Source of the DNA: Sphingomonas citri
GTDB taxonomy: Bacteria > Pseudomonadota > Alphaproteobacteria > Sphingomonadales > Sphingomonadaceae
Assembly: GCF_019429485.1 (NCBI RefSeq)
Contig: NZ_JAHXZN010000007.1
Span: 1-64,000, forward strand
Reading direction: 5' to 3'
DNA: 64,000 bases
In this document: one piece after another, positions 16,119 to 25,181 of the stretch
Layout: each line of letters begins with the position of its first letter
How positions within the stretch are numbered: the stretch's first letter is position 1
The notes under the pieces: model-generated
Seen by the model: only the letters and a program-made list of their open reading frames with translations
The model's database searches: none
Told to the model about the DNA's origin: nothing
Position numbers and translations under genes: made by a program

Positions 16119-19100
16119 ACTGATCGGCCGCGTCGCGGCCCGACGCCTGCGAGAGGCGACCGAGGACGTGCAGGACCGGGCGTTCTTCTGCGTCGTGGGA
16201 CTCGAGAAGCCCGTCGTCAGCGCCATCGCGCGCCACGTGGCGAACTCGACCATGCCTACCGGTCAGGTGCAGATGTTCATCCATCCGCGCTTGGTCGAGG
16301 GCGACGTGTCACCCGCGACCGTCTCCGACCAGACCGCGCCCTGGCACCGCAACCACGCCACGGAGGGCGTGCGGCTCACTGTGTGCACGGTCCCGGCTGA
16401 CATGGTGAAGGCGACGGAGCCGACCCTCTCACACAACTCGAAGATCGACGAGGCCTGGCTGCTTCAGGATCCGCTGGCCTGGGCGATCGAGGGTCTTCCG
16501 ATGGCGTCGGAGACGATCCGGGAGCAGGTGGCCATAGCCTTGAAGGGAACGCTCGCCGCCGGCGCCGCGCACGACGTCGTCACGATTGCCGAGTTCGTCG
16601 AGCGAGTCGGCGCGCAGATCGGCGGGACGCAGGGGCTCGCGCCGGAGAAGGCGGTCCGCGCGGCGCTCCCCGCACTTCGTCTTCCCCGGAACGGCGGCGA
16701 TCCCCGGCTCAAGCTCACCGACAGCGTCGAGAACGCGACCAAGTTCTTCCGCGGCGCCTTGGACGAGGCGCAGCCCGCCCTCTACCTCAAGGCCCGGGAC
16801 GGCGATCCGCTGAACAGAACCGAGCTGAAGCGACGTCTGGAGCAGATGGAGACGGAGAACGCCCTGCCGGCCGACGTCGTGATCAAGCTAGGCGCGCTGC
16901 TCGCCGACCGAGCGGTTCGCGATGGCGGCTGGACGACCACACAGGCCGAGGTCGCCGAACTCGGCTGGGACGCGATCGAGCCCTTCTTCACCGACGCCAA
17001 GCGCAAGGTGAAGCCGAACTTCGGCCTTGAGACGCAGCAGTTCCTGGACGCGCAGTTCCCCAACGCCCTCAAGCCGTCGGAGCAGCAGCTGCTTACCGAC
17101 CTGGTCAAGGACACGGCGAAGCCGTCCGACGACATCGACAGCTTCTTCGCCGACCACCGCGCCCGGCTCGCAACCGACCCGAAGCTGTACAAGCGCTGGG
17201 AGCGGCTCGTCTTTCGGGCGCCGGTAGAAGCGCGGGACCTCACCGAGGGTCTGCTGAAGCTGGCGCACAGGGCGGTGCCTGAAGGCGACGACGCCGATCA
17301 GGAGGATGCCGACCGGGTCCTGGTGGTGCGCCTCCGCGGCGGCGAGCAGATGGACTTCTGGCAGCGCGACAAGAACACCCGCGTCCTGCGGTTCCTCCGC
17401 GACCGATACCGCGGGCTGAAGGAGATGCTGGAACCCGAGGCGATCCTGGACTTCGGCCGCTGCTGGACGGTCGACTGGGACGCCGTAAAGGAGGACAATT
17501 CCTCGCGCAGCAAGGAGGCGGTGGAGCTCGAGTTCGAGGCCTTCCTCGTTTCCGCGGACAAGCTGGACGCCGTGCTGGGCAGCACCTCGGCGAAGCCGCA
17601 GGCGCAGCGCGCGCAACTTGTTTGGAAGCCCGCGCCAGAGGCGCTGGGTCTTTCGTTTCCGCAGGATCTGCGCCGGATCCGGCCGCAGCTGCCTGAGGAC
17701 GCGACTCGGCTCCTCACTGGGCACATTCAGCAGAACCGCTCGGCGCGCGGCACGATCGGGGCGTCCATCAACCTCGCCGAGCGCGCCAGCATCAACGACG
17801 CGTTCAACCAGAGCGACGGGCTGCTGGCGAACGACGGCCGGGCCGAGTTCCGGATCGACCAGTCGTGGCCAACCGCCCTGGACGAGATCCGGGGAAATGG
17901 CGTGCTCACCCCCGACCGGGCAGACAAGATCGCTCAGGCTTTCGCGGCCTTTCACGGCTCCTACGGTGCCGCCCTGGAAGACCTGCTTCGCGGCGAGGGA
18001 ATCGGCTCGGACGAGCTGATCACCCAGGCCGAGAGATACGGCGACCTTCTCGACGCCGTGCTCGACAACGCGCCCGAGGAGGTCTCGATCAGGAACCTGC
18101 TCGCCCCGCTCACTAGCATCGGGGTTATCTCGATCGAAGGGGAACGCCCCGCAGCCCTGCTGACCGCCTGGCACCCGCTGCGCCTCGCCGAGATCGGGGC
18201 GAAGGCACGTCAGCTCGCCGATGCGGTCAAGCAGGTCGTGACCAGCTCGGGCGGCAAACGCGCCAGCGTCGAGGACTTCGTCAACGATCGTGCCGCGTCG
18301 CTGACGCGCACTTACTACGGCGACGTCGCCGTGCTGCAGGAACACGACGACCACCTCCTCGCTGAAACGGATTCGCTAGCTGACTGCTCGTTGCTGGAGA
18401 CCGTGTCGGGCACCTCGCACCACGGCCTGACCGATGAGCCCGCCGACGGGGCCGTGACCGCGTTCGAACGGGTGGGCGACGAGTATCTGAAGCTCCGTCC
18501 ACACGAGCGCGCCAACTTCAGCGTCGTCATCCTGAACGCCGATTCCGAGAACCTGCCGCTGGCGATGGCCAATGGATTGGCGCGCCGGATTGAGGACGAT
18601 CCCGAAATCCGCTGCGAGCTCGTCGTGACCGACGACGACACGGAAAGACTGCGCCAGGTTTACGAGCGCCAGAACCGCCGCATCAGCCACGAGATCGACA
18701 CCAGCCTGGCGAGCGAGGCGGCCCGGAACTTCCTGTCGCGGCTCAGGGTCGGCATCTTCAGCCCGGACACGCTCACCCGGGAGAGCGGGCTCAAGGCCAA
18801 CGACATCGTGCTCCTGCAGGACGTGATCTCGCGAAGCAGTCGTGTGCGGTGGACGCGCGGAGAGATGCCCGACAGTCGCATGACCCTCGACACCTATGTT
18901 CCCACCTCCAGGTCCAAGCGCCGGCCCTTCAAGAAGGGGAACACCACCTCGGCGCTCTACCTGACCGCGCCGCGCCAGCCAGCTGCCGGACGCGCGTACG
19001 TCGACGCGCTGCGCGCCGTCGCGACCCGTGATGCCGTCCGGCATTCCGAGCCGTGGCTTCCGGTTCAGGAGGTCGAGTTCATGTCGGGCGACGTGGCCGA

Positions 19101-21438
19101 GGTTCTCGCCAAGGCTCACGCCCTCGGCCACTGGGTCATGACCTTCGACCGGGTCGCGGACCGTCGGCTCGTATCCACCGACGAGCGGCGGATCATCAAG
19201 TACTTCAGCGTGCCCGGCTCCACGCACAACGTGATCGTCTCCGCCGAGATCTCCGAGCAGGAACTGGGTGACTGCCTATCCAGCGGCCTGGACGTGATCC
19301 TGCCCGACGCGGACGACTCGACGCGGGCGAAGCTGCGGAGGGAGATCTTCATCCGGGCCTCGCGCCTGTCCGGCGGCGTCGTGATGCGCGGCGCACAGTG
19401 GTCGAACTACGCGAGCGAACTGATGGGGCTGGTGCTGACCCAGCGCGAGCTCGAGCGCATGCTCGCGGTCGGACGGGAGAACCGCACCGGATGGTTCTTC
19501 CTCGACGACTATAGAGGATGGCTCGACCTGAGCGGGGAAATCGCGGACATCATCGCCATCGACTTCTCGGTCGGCGCGTCGGGGCCCGAGATCCGCATCG
19601 TCATCGCGGAGGCCAAGTATGTCGGTCAGGACGCCCTCATGGAGCAGCGTAAGAGGTCGGCCGGCCAACTCGAATCGACCTTCGCCGCGCTCAGCCACCG
19701 CCTGCTCGACACCGACGCGACGATCGATCCCGCCATCTGGCGCAACAGGCTCGCAGACATGGTCCTGGAGCACATGGACCCGTTCGACCAGGTGGGCGGC
19801 ATCACACAGGACCAATGGCTCGAGGGCCTTCGGTCGGGCGACTATCCCATCACCGTCGATGGTCATTCCGTCGTCTTCAGCCACGAGCTGGACGCCGTCT
19901 ACGAGCAGATGCCTAAGCTGCCGGACGAGGACCGGCCGCTCGCCAACAGGCGTCGCCTCGCCCAGTGGGTGTTCGCCCGCTCGACCACGGCATCGGCGCT
20001 GCGGAACCTGATGGAGCCCTCGGCAACCCCGCTACTCTCAGTTCCCGCCGGATGGCCCAGCATGAACGTGGGCGAGCCCGGGTCGGCTGAAGCCGGGCAG
20101 CAATTGCTCGCGGACGACATCGGCAGCGTCGAGAACGAGGGCCCGGCCGTCGCGTCGGCCAGTGACTCGGAGGAGCTGGCCGCTGTCTCCACGACCGAAA
20201 CGGTGCGGACGGTAGATGATGCTAAGGCACCGGCCGCCGCGGCGCCGCCCTGGAGCGCGGAGATCCACGCGGTGCTTGCGGCCCAGAGCCAGAGGCGGAA
20301 CGAGGAGAAGGCGGAGGCCTGGCTTGCAGAGCAGATCGCCGCGCTTCGCAGCGCCCTGCAGGAGGAAGGGGTCGACGCGCCGATCCTCGACCAGCGGCTT
20401 ACGCCGAACACCGGCCTTATCTATGTTGGCGGCCGGACCCTCACTGTCGGCTGGCTCGAGCGAAGGCAGACAGATCTGCTGACCCGCTACGGGCTGGATA
20501 TCATCCGGGTGACGCCGATGCCCGGACGGATCGCCATCGGGCTACGTCGCCCCGCGCGGGCCATCCTGCATCTCGCCGACGCATGGCTCAGGCGGGTGGA
20601 TGCGCCAAGTGGGACCGCACAGAGGGCCGCGCCGCTCCTAGGAGAAAAGGAGGACGACGGCAGTCTCTGCTATCTGCCGCTCGGCGCCGAATACGACGGC
20701 CAGGAGCGAGCGGCCCCACACAGCCTCATCTCGGGCACGACGGGCAGCGGCAAGGGCATCCTGGTCACGAACGTGCTCCTCGACCTCTGCGCACTGAATG
20801 CGCCCGAGGACCTGGAGCTTTACTTGATCGATCCGAAGCGAGGCGTCGACTACGCGTGGGCGCGGCGCCTCCCGCACCTGCGCGGCGGCATCATCGACAA
20901 CCAGGAGGACGCCAAGGCGCTGCTCGCCCGGCTCGTCACCGACATGGATGAGCGTTACGAGGAGATCAGCAGGGAGGGCGTCCGTAACATCGATCAATAC
21001 AATCGGCGGGTCGGTTCCGGCCGTCGCATGCCACGTATCGTGATCTTCTTTGATGAGGTCGCCAACTGGATGCAGGACGACAACTTTAAGGATGTAGTCG
21101 ACGGTTTGATCAACAAGATTGCGACCAAGTCGCGGGCGGCGGGCTTCCACCTCTTTATGATCTACCAGCGGGCCGACAATCAGGTCATGACAATGCAGCT
21201 GAGGACGAACTTGGGCAACAAGCTCATCCTCCGACTGGGGGACGAGGGAAGCTCTAAGATCGCGCTAAACGAGAAGGGCGCGGAACGGCTGCTCGGCAAG
21301 GGACACCTAATCGCCAAGCTGGATACTGACGAGAAAACGTACCTGCAAGTGCCATATATCGGCGACGATGAGGTTGAGGATCTGGCCGAAGCCGTGATCG
21401 CGACATGGTCAGAAGCCCGACAGGAGGCCGCGGAGTAG
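16099..21438 (+). CDS. sspH: SspH: giant DptH-like protein with FtsK/HerA-like ATPase and apparent PD-(D/E)XK nuclease motif
   Basis: A 1779-residue protein. Near the C-terminus, residues 1546-1553 (GTTGSGKG, lysine 1552) are a Walker A loop and D1652-E1653 in PRIVIFFDE are Walker B. The spacing, the LYLIDPKRGVDYAW segment and a late motif region (LGNKLILRLGDEGSSKIAL) match FtsK/HerA-type DNA motors and DptH. A second module lies upstream: D1150 or D1155 (IADIIAIDF) followed about 20 residues later by E1171-A-K1173 (IVIAEAKY), then a helix with Gln residues, the layout of PD-(D/E)XK nucleases. Residues 1-1100 are unassigned. It is the likely effector that tracks along and damages unmodified DNA. 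The nuclease assignment is inference from motif spacing. Confidence 0.88.
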   Translation: MNLSTHELIGRVAARRLREATEDVQDRAFFCVVGLEKPVVSAIARHVANSTMPTGQVQMFIHPRLVEGDVSPATVSDQTAPWHRNHATEGVRLTVCTVPADMVKATEPTLSHNSKIDEAWLLQDPLAWAIEGLPMASETIREQVAIALKGTLAAGAAHDVVTIAEFVERVGAQIGGTQGLAPEKAVRAALPALRLPRNGGDPRLKLTDSVENATKFFRGALDEAQPALYLKARDGDPLNRTELKRRLEQMETENALPADVVIKLGALLADRAVRDGGWTTTQAEVAELGWDAIEPFFTDAKRKVKPNFGLETQQFLDAQFPNALKPSEQQLLTDLVKDTAKPSDDIDSFFADHRARLATDPKLYKRWERLVFRAPVEARDLTEGLLKLAHRAVPEGDDADQEDADRVLVVRLRGGEQMDFWQRDKNTRVLRFLRDRYRGLKEMLEPEAILDFGRCWTVDWDAVKEDNSSRSKEAVELEFEAFLVSADKLDAVLGSTSAKPQAQRAQLVWKPAPEALGLSFPQDLRRIRPQLPEDATRLLTGHIQQNRSARGTIGASINLAERASINDAFNQSDGLLANDGRAEFRIDQSWPTALDEIRGNGVLTPDRADKIAQAFAAFHGSYGAALEDLLRGEGIGSDELITQAERYGDLLDAVLDNAPEEVSIRNLLAPLTSIGVISIEGERPAALLTAWHPLRLAEIGAKARQLADAVKQVVTSSGGKRASVEDFVNDRAASLTRTYYGDVAVLQEHDDHLLAETDSLADCSLLETVSGTSHHGLTDEPADGAVTAFERVGDEYLKLRPHERANFSVVILNADSENLPLAMANGLARRIEDDPEIRCELVVTDDDTERLRQVYERQNRRISHEIDTSLASEAARNFLSRLRVGIFSPDTLTRESGLKANDIVLLQDVISRSSRVRWTRGEMPDSRMTLDTYVPTSRSKRRPFKKGNTTSALYLTAPRQPAAGRAYVDALRAVATRDAVRHSEPWLPVQEVEFMSGDVAEVLAKAHALGHWVMTFDRVADRRLVSTDERRIIKYFSVPGSTHNVIVSAEISEQELGDCLSSGLDVILPDADDSTRAKLRREIFIRASRLSGGVVMRGAQWSNYASELMGLVLTQRELERMLAVGRENRTGWFFLDDYRGWLDLSGEIADIIAIDFSVGASGPEIRIVIAEAKYVGQDALMEQRKRSAGQLESTFAALSHRLLDTDATIDPAIWRNRLADMVLEHMDPFDQVGGITQDQWLEGLRSGDYPITVDGHSVVFSHELDAVYEQMPKLPDEDRPLANRRRLAQWVFARSTTASALRNLMEPSATPLLSVPAGWPSMNVGEPGSAEAGQQLLADDIGSVENEGPAVASASDSEELAAVSTTETVRTVDDAKAPAAAAPPWSAEIHAVLAAQSQRRNEEKAEAWLAEQIAALRSALQEEGVDAPILDQRLTPNTGLIYVGGRTLTVGWLERRQTDLLTRYGLDIIRVTPMPGRIAIGLRRPARAILHLADAWLRRVDAPSGTAQRAAPLLGEKEDDGSLCYLPLGAEYDGQERAAPHSLISGTTGSGKGILVTNVLLDLCALNAPEDLELYLIDPKRGVDYAWARRLPHLRGGIIDNQEDAKALLARLVTDMDERYEEISREGVRNIDQYNRRVGSGRRMPRIVIFFDEVANWMQDDNFKDVVDGLINKIATKSRAAGFHLFMIYQRADNQVMTMQLRTNLGNKLILRLGDEGSSKIALNEKGAERLLGKGHLIAKLDTDEKTYLQVPYIGDDEVEDLAEAVIATWSEARQEAAE

Positions 21439-21441
21439 CGG

Positions 21442-21906
21442 ATGGTCGGTAAACGGGTCCGGGGTGCTCTCTACATTCATCGGGACGCGATCGGCGATCT
21501 CTCGGAAATTTCGGCCGCGACCCTGTCCGACGCTGTGGCGCGAGCATCGGATCATGCTTGGAATGTGGCGCGCCTCGAGCCCCAGGTGGTCGGGTTGATG
21601 CAATACGAGGATTTTGACCTGTCGGCGTTCCCAGCGCTGCTGGAAGCGACCCGCGTCAACCTCAAAACAGGGAAGGTCAGCCGCATCTCCTATAGGAGCA
21701 GCTTGAATCCGCTGATCCTGCATCGCAAGGAGCTGCTGCTCAACCCGGCGGACGTCCGTGTGAAACGCTGGGCGGCTACCACCCGGTCGCTGGATGAGCA
21801 GGGAGCATTCAGAGACAACCACCGCATCGGTCGCGCAATGGAGTGGAGCGAGCGCCTGGCGAAGTTCGGTCTCGCCGCCATCGGCGACGAGGTCCGCGCA
21901 GCATGA
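21442..21906 (+). CDS. Stand-alone N-terminal-type domain of the phosphorothioation-associated methyltransferase
   Basis: A 154-residue protein beginning 3 bases after sspH. It contains GKRVRGALYIHRDAI, a QYEDFDLSAFPALLEATRVNL block, and YRSSLNPLILHRKELLL. As I recall the family, these are pieces of a domain fused to the methyltransferase domain in many phosphorothioation-associated putative methyltransferases (ALYVH..., YPDFD.. and NPPILHRKE). Here it is a separate gene overlapping the methyltransferase by ATGA. Its biochemical role is unknown. The family assignment is from memory of motif patterns, with moderate confidence. Confidence 0.65.
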   Translation: MVGKRVRGALYIHRDAIGDLSEISAATLSDAVARASDHAWNVARLEPQVVGLMQYEDFDLSAFPALLEATRVNLKTGKVSRISYRSSLNPLILHRKELLLNPADVRVKRWAATTRSLDEQGAFRDNHRIGRAMEWSERLAKFGLAAIGDEVRAA

Positions 21907-23315
21907 ACACCGCTCCGCTCGTGCATCGGCACAGGACGGCGATGGTGCGACACACGCTGTCGCAACCGATGTCGCTCGCTGTGCGGCACGGGCTCGTGAA
22001 AGAGGGCATCACAGTTTTCGATTATGGCTGCGGTCAGGGCGACGATCTGCGCGCGCTGACTGCAGCCGGCGTGGAAGCACGGGGCTGGGATCCGCACTTC
22101 GCGCCGCACGAACAGGTCGTCGAGGCCGAGATCGTCAACCTGGGCTTCGTCCTGAACGTCATCGAGAACACGGCGGAACGGCAAGCTGCGCTTGAACGCG
22201 CGTGGTCGATCTCCCAGAAGGCGCTAATTGTCTCGGTCATGATCGTCGGCGCCGTACCACTGGACGGACTGCGCCCGTTCGGCGACGGGTATCTCACATC
22301 CCGCGGCACTTTCCAGAAATACTACCAGCACGCCGAGATTCGGGCCGTCCTGGCACGAGCTGTCGGGGTGGAGCCGGTCGCTTTGGCACCGGGGATCTTC
22401 GTCGCTTTCCGCGCGCCCGAAGACGAGCAGGAGTTCCTTCTCGAACGCCGCCGCGGTCGCCGGTCATCGACTTCAGGCTATGCAACCGGACGAAGCCGGA
22501 AGGCCGTCATCGCCCGGCCTGAGCTGCATGAGCGCATCCAGGCCGCATTGGCCGCTATGGCGGAGTTCGCGCTGCGTCGGGGCCGCCTCCCGCACGCAGA
22601 GGAGATGCCCTCGAGCGTCCATGATGTCCTGGCCCGTGAACGCGTCTCCTTCGCGCGAGCGGTGGACACATGCGTTGCCTCGACCTTGGACTGCGACGCC
22701 TTTGAGCAGGCAGGGCGCGACTCTCGCGAGGACCTACTGGTCCATCACGCGCTCGGTGCTCTCAACCGAACCAAGTCAGCGGCAAGACCCAGCCCGTCCA
22801 TGGTGCGCGACATCCGCACGCATTTCGGCAGCCAGCAGCAGCTTGCCGAAGAGGCGTTGGAGTATCTCCACGCGCTCGCCGACCCTACACGAACGGTCGC
22901 CGCCATGCGCGAGTGCGCGGACAAAGGTCTGGGCGCATTGGATGAAGATCAGCGCCTTCTGATAAATGCCGAACGACTGGAACAACTCAGCGGTCAGCTG
23001 CGGTGCTATGCAGGATGCGCGATCCACCTCTCTGGCGAGGTCGATGATGGGCACATCGTGCGACTTGAACCGATGCGGAAGCGACTGACCATCTTCCGGT
23101 TGACCAATCAGAAGGACGCGTTTCCGGCGATCACCTCCTCAGTCGCAGTTGACCTGCGAAGACAAGACGTGAGCTTACGCAATGAGGATCGCGTACTTGT
23201 CCGAAAGTCAGTCGTTTTTGGGATGTCGGCACGGTCTAAGCAGAGGAAACTGGAATTGGAGAAGGCAAAGGAGCTAGGAATCTGCTCGGAAAGGGCGATA
23301 ATACGCAGGTCCTAA
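21903..23315 (+). CDS. Phosphorothioation-associated putative DNA methyltransferase
   Basis: A 470-residue protein starting at ATG 21903, overlapping the preceding gene by 4 bases. HRHRTAMVRHTLSQPM at the N-terminus is followed by a Rossmann SAM-binding motif VFDYGCGQGDD (residues 39-49), then GWDPHF, IVNLGFVLNVIEN (about 75-87) and SRGTFQKYY. This order is that of the methyltransferases found next to dnd/ssp clusters (TIGR04096-like). No canonical NPPY or DPPY motif was seen, so the target may not be an ordinary exocyclic amine. The C-terminal 250 residues are helical and unassigned. It is the last gene of the operon; a TAATACG...CGTATTA inverted repeat (about 23301-23340) overlaps and follows its end. 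Confidence 0.82.
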   Translation: MNTAPLVHRHRTAMVRHTLSQPMSLAVRHGLVKEGITVFDYGCGQGDDLRALTAAGVEARGWDPHFAPHEQVVEAEIVNLGFVLNVIENTAERQAALERAWSISQKALIVSVMIVGAVPLDGLRPFGDGYLTSRGTFQKYYQHAEIRAVLARAVGVEPVALAPGIFVAFRAPEDEQEFLLERRRGRRSSTSGYATGRSRKAVIARPELHERIQAALAAMAEFALRRGRLPHAEEMPSSVHDVLARERVSFARAVDTCVASTLDCDAFEQAGRDSREDLLVHHALGALNRTKSAARPSPSMVRDIRTHFGSQQQLAEEALEYLHALADPTRTVAAMRECADKGLGALDEDQRLLINAERLEQLSGQLRCYAGCAIHLSGEVDDGHIVRLEPMRKRLTIFRLTNQKDAFPAITSSVAVDLRRQDVSLRNEDRVLVRKSVVFGMSARSKQRKLELEKAKELGICSERAIIRRS

Positions 23316-24005
23316 CCTAACGATATTTGCCTTCGTATTACTACGGACAGAACGCAAGAAATCAGACAGACTTCCTCGCGTAAGGACGGTGCGCACGGCC
23401 TGACGGCCTCTTCAGCTCTATGTAAGTCGTCCGAGCTTTCGCCTTGTTGATCGCGCACGTCACGAATGCAATCAGCATAGCAACTGCCTCGCCCCGTTTC
23501 AGGGCACCGCCTTCATTCTTGCTAGTGCCAGTTCGGTAACCCGCGCGCGGCCTTTGACGATACGCTCATCGTACCTATCTGCACCTGCCTTCAAAAGGCT
23601 TGCGATCACCGCCAGTTCACGCTGGATAGCAATCGTCAGGGAGGTGCTGTTCACGATCGATGGCTCCATCGCGTGGAGCGTAGCACACGCTTTCTACGCA
23701 GGCACCGTGCTATGGCTGCGTATGCATGTTAGGACCGAGCGGGAAGGGGATTTGGGACGCGGCCATCAGCATGTCCCTTGCGCTTATCGGTCGTCAAATC
23801 CATACCGGCATCGCTTGTCGGTACGTCCCGACAGTGAGGCGTCGTAACCTCCAATGTCGCGCGCCGGTCACGAGTTTCGTGGCCGGGTGGCCGACGCACA
23901 TGTCCAAGGCGCTCGCCTAAAAGCGGCGGCGCTTGGACCGTGCGCCCAAGTTACGAACACCCGGCTCGCCGGCGCCTCTCACTTTCGATGGGAGGTAGTT
24001 CATCA
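23316..24005. other. Gene-poor interval after the ssp operon
   Basis: About 690 bases with no convincing gene on either strand. Short overlapping open frames exist on both strands, but none has a good ribosome binding site or a recognisable product. The sequence shows no tRNA, repeat array or clear attachment site. One 56-codon minus-strand frame (23499-23669) is listed separately as a weak candidate. A GGGAGGT at about 23990-23996 belongs to the next gene. Confidence 0.5.
23499..23669 (-). CDS. Possible small protein, weak candidate
   Basis: A 56-residue frame (MEPSIVNSTSLTIAIQREL...) predicted to be helical, with alternating Ala, Leu, Arg and Glu (LAVIASLLKAGADRYDERIVKGRARVTEL). The composition is protein-like, but there is no clear ribosome binding site before the ATG at 23669 and an overlapping plus-strand frame is equally open. 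It may be a fragment of a lost gene. Confidence 0.2.
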   Translation of the reverse strand: MEPSIVNSTSLTIAIQRELAVIASLLKAGADRYDERIVKGRARVTELALARMKAVP

Positions 24006-24563
24006 ATGGCGACCCGACATGAACTCACCCGGCAGGGCGCAGAAGCGCAGCCGTCGGATTTTGAAGTCGGATGCTTTCACATCCAAGATGTACGAGGCCG
24101 CCCGACCATAGGATGGGCAGTTCTCAAACCTAACGGTGACATCTGTTCAGGTAGCATAATCATCCGAGAGGTTCCTGCTTTCCATCCGGATGCAGAGGCG
24201 CTGAATAAGGCTGGTTTGCGCCGCGCAGCCTTGTTGCTCAATAAACGACTTGCAACAGTGATGCTGGACAAAGCGAACTGCTATGGAGAACCTCCGGAGA
24301 ACGCTTTTTATCGGCGCGCTGGTGTGCAACCAACTTGGCATTGGTTCGGCACGCGACGATCCGCCTTATTGGAAACATTAACCGTCGAGATCAGTCCGGG
24401 ATTGGGGCTTCGTCCGATGATCCCTTTCGATTCGAAGGACAACCCCGAAGATCAAGCGATTGCAGACATGAAGGATTTTAGTAATCTACGATCTCTCGTT
24501 TCCCGTCTCCGCTCGCATTTGCCCCCGTCGCAAGGCTCCGGCTTGTTTCCAGCTCAGTCGTAG
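24006..24563 (+). CDS. Hypothetical protein
   Basis: A 185-residue soluble protein with no family that I recognise. The start at ATG 24006 is chosen because GGGAGGT lies ten bases upstream; the frame is open further upstream but without a better site. Readable segments are FEVGCFHIQDVRGRPTIGWAVLK near the N-terminus (probable beta-strands), HPDAEALNKAGLRRAALLLNKRL and FYRRAGVQPTWHWFG. It is separated from the ssp operon by 690 bases and so is not part of it. Codon use is less GC-biased than in the neighbouring core genes, consistent with acquired DNA. Confidence 0.5.
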   Translation: MATRHELTRQGAEAQPSDFEVGCFHIQDVRGRPTIGWAVLKPNGDICSGSIIIREVPAFHPDAEALNKAGLRRAALLLNKRLATVMLDKANCYGEPPENAFYRRAGVQPTWHWFGTRRSALLETLTVEISPGLGLRPMIPFDSKDNPEDQAIADMKDFSNLRSLVSRLRSHLPPSQGSGLFPAQS

Positions 24564-24824
24564 ACGCGAGCTATGCGGCGGGTATCATTTGGCGCCGCTT
24601 TAGCAACCGTTCGCGTGTTAGCTCCACGACCCTCCAATACTTCGCGTCAGACGCCGTGATAAGGTTTCCATTAGATTAACTCAAGTAAGATTGTTCCTGT
24701 CAGAGCGTATTATAATTTGTATAGCCCTTAACCTAAACAACGCCTCAAGCCTTAAGTAGATGGGACCGGCTAGGGCAATCGATCGACAGTATAATCGATT
24801 TCTCCTACGTCGACAAAGCGAGAG
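24564..24824. other. AT-rich intergenic segment with a promoter-like -10
   Basis: This stretch is clearly richer in A and T than its surroundings, notably 24660-24760. TATAAT at 24711-24716 is a perfect -10 hexamer, but the segment 17 bases upstream (AGATTG) is only a weak -35. It could drive the two-gene unit beginning at 24825. No hairpin or repeat of note was seen. Confidence 0.3.
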
Positions 24825-25181
24825 ATGGACGTCATGAACGCGCACCACATAGCCGAACGCACGCGTCTTCTATCGCACGAAGCGTATGCCGCGTTGATCG
24901 ACGTCGACGGCAGTCTCGTCGATCAGGCTCGCAGTGCCATCGAGGCGGCGATCGGCCGTGACGGCGGCACGACTGGGCAACGGCTGTGGCGGCTCATTCT
25001 GTGCAGGTCCTGGTCGGAAATTCGAACGCGCATGCTCGAAGACAGCCCGGAAGGTCGTCTGCTGCGATCGAACAGCCCGTTCTCGACGCTGATCGGGATC
25101 CGGGATCCCGATGAAAGGACGAAGCTGTGGCGACAGGCGAAACGCGACTTGTCGGACCCGACGATGCTGACCTCGTCATAA
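24825..25181 (+). CDS. Hypothetical protein, first gene of a two-gene unit
   Basis: A 118-residue, helix-rich soluble protein without a recognised domain. Segments include HEAYAALIDVDGSLVDQARSAIEAAIG and RLILCRSWSEIRTRMLEDSPEGRLLR. A second in-frame ATG lies three codons later. Its last 55 bases overlap the next gene in a different frame, indicating an operon. The size and pairing with a gene carrying a possible helix-turn-helix resemble toxin-antitoxin or small regulatory modules, but no catalytic motif supports this. Confidence 0.5.
   Translation: MDVMNAHHIAERTRLLSHEAYAALIDVDGSLVDQARSAIEAAIGRDGGTTGQRLWRLILCRSWSEIRTRMLEDSPEGRLLRSNSPFSTLIGIRDPDERTKLWRQAKRDLSDPTMLTSS

Noticed and set aside
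6528..23315. Interpretation as a DndABCDE/DndFGH double-strand phosphorothioation cluster
   Set aside because: There is a DUF4007 gene and a 1055-residue P-loop protein instead of DndB, DndD and DndE. The order fits the Ssp type.
23554..23847. Plus-strand 97-codon frame after the ssp operon
   Set aside because: No ribosome binding site, no motif, and a competing minus-strand frame. Evidence is too thin to call a gene.
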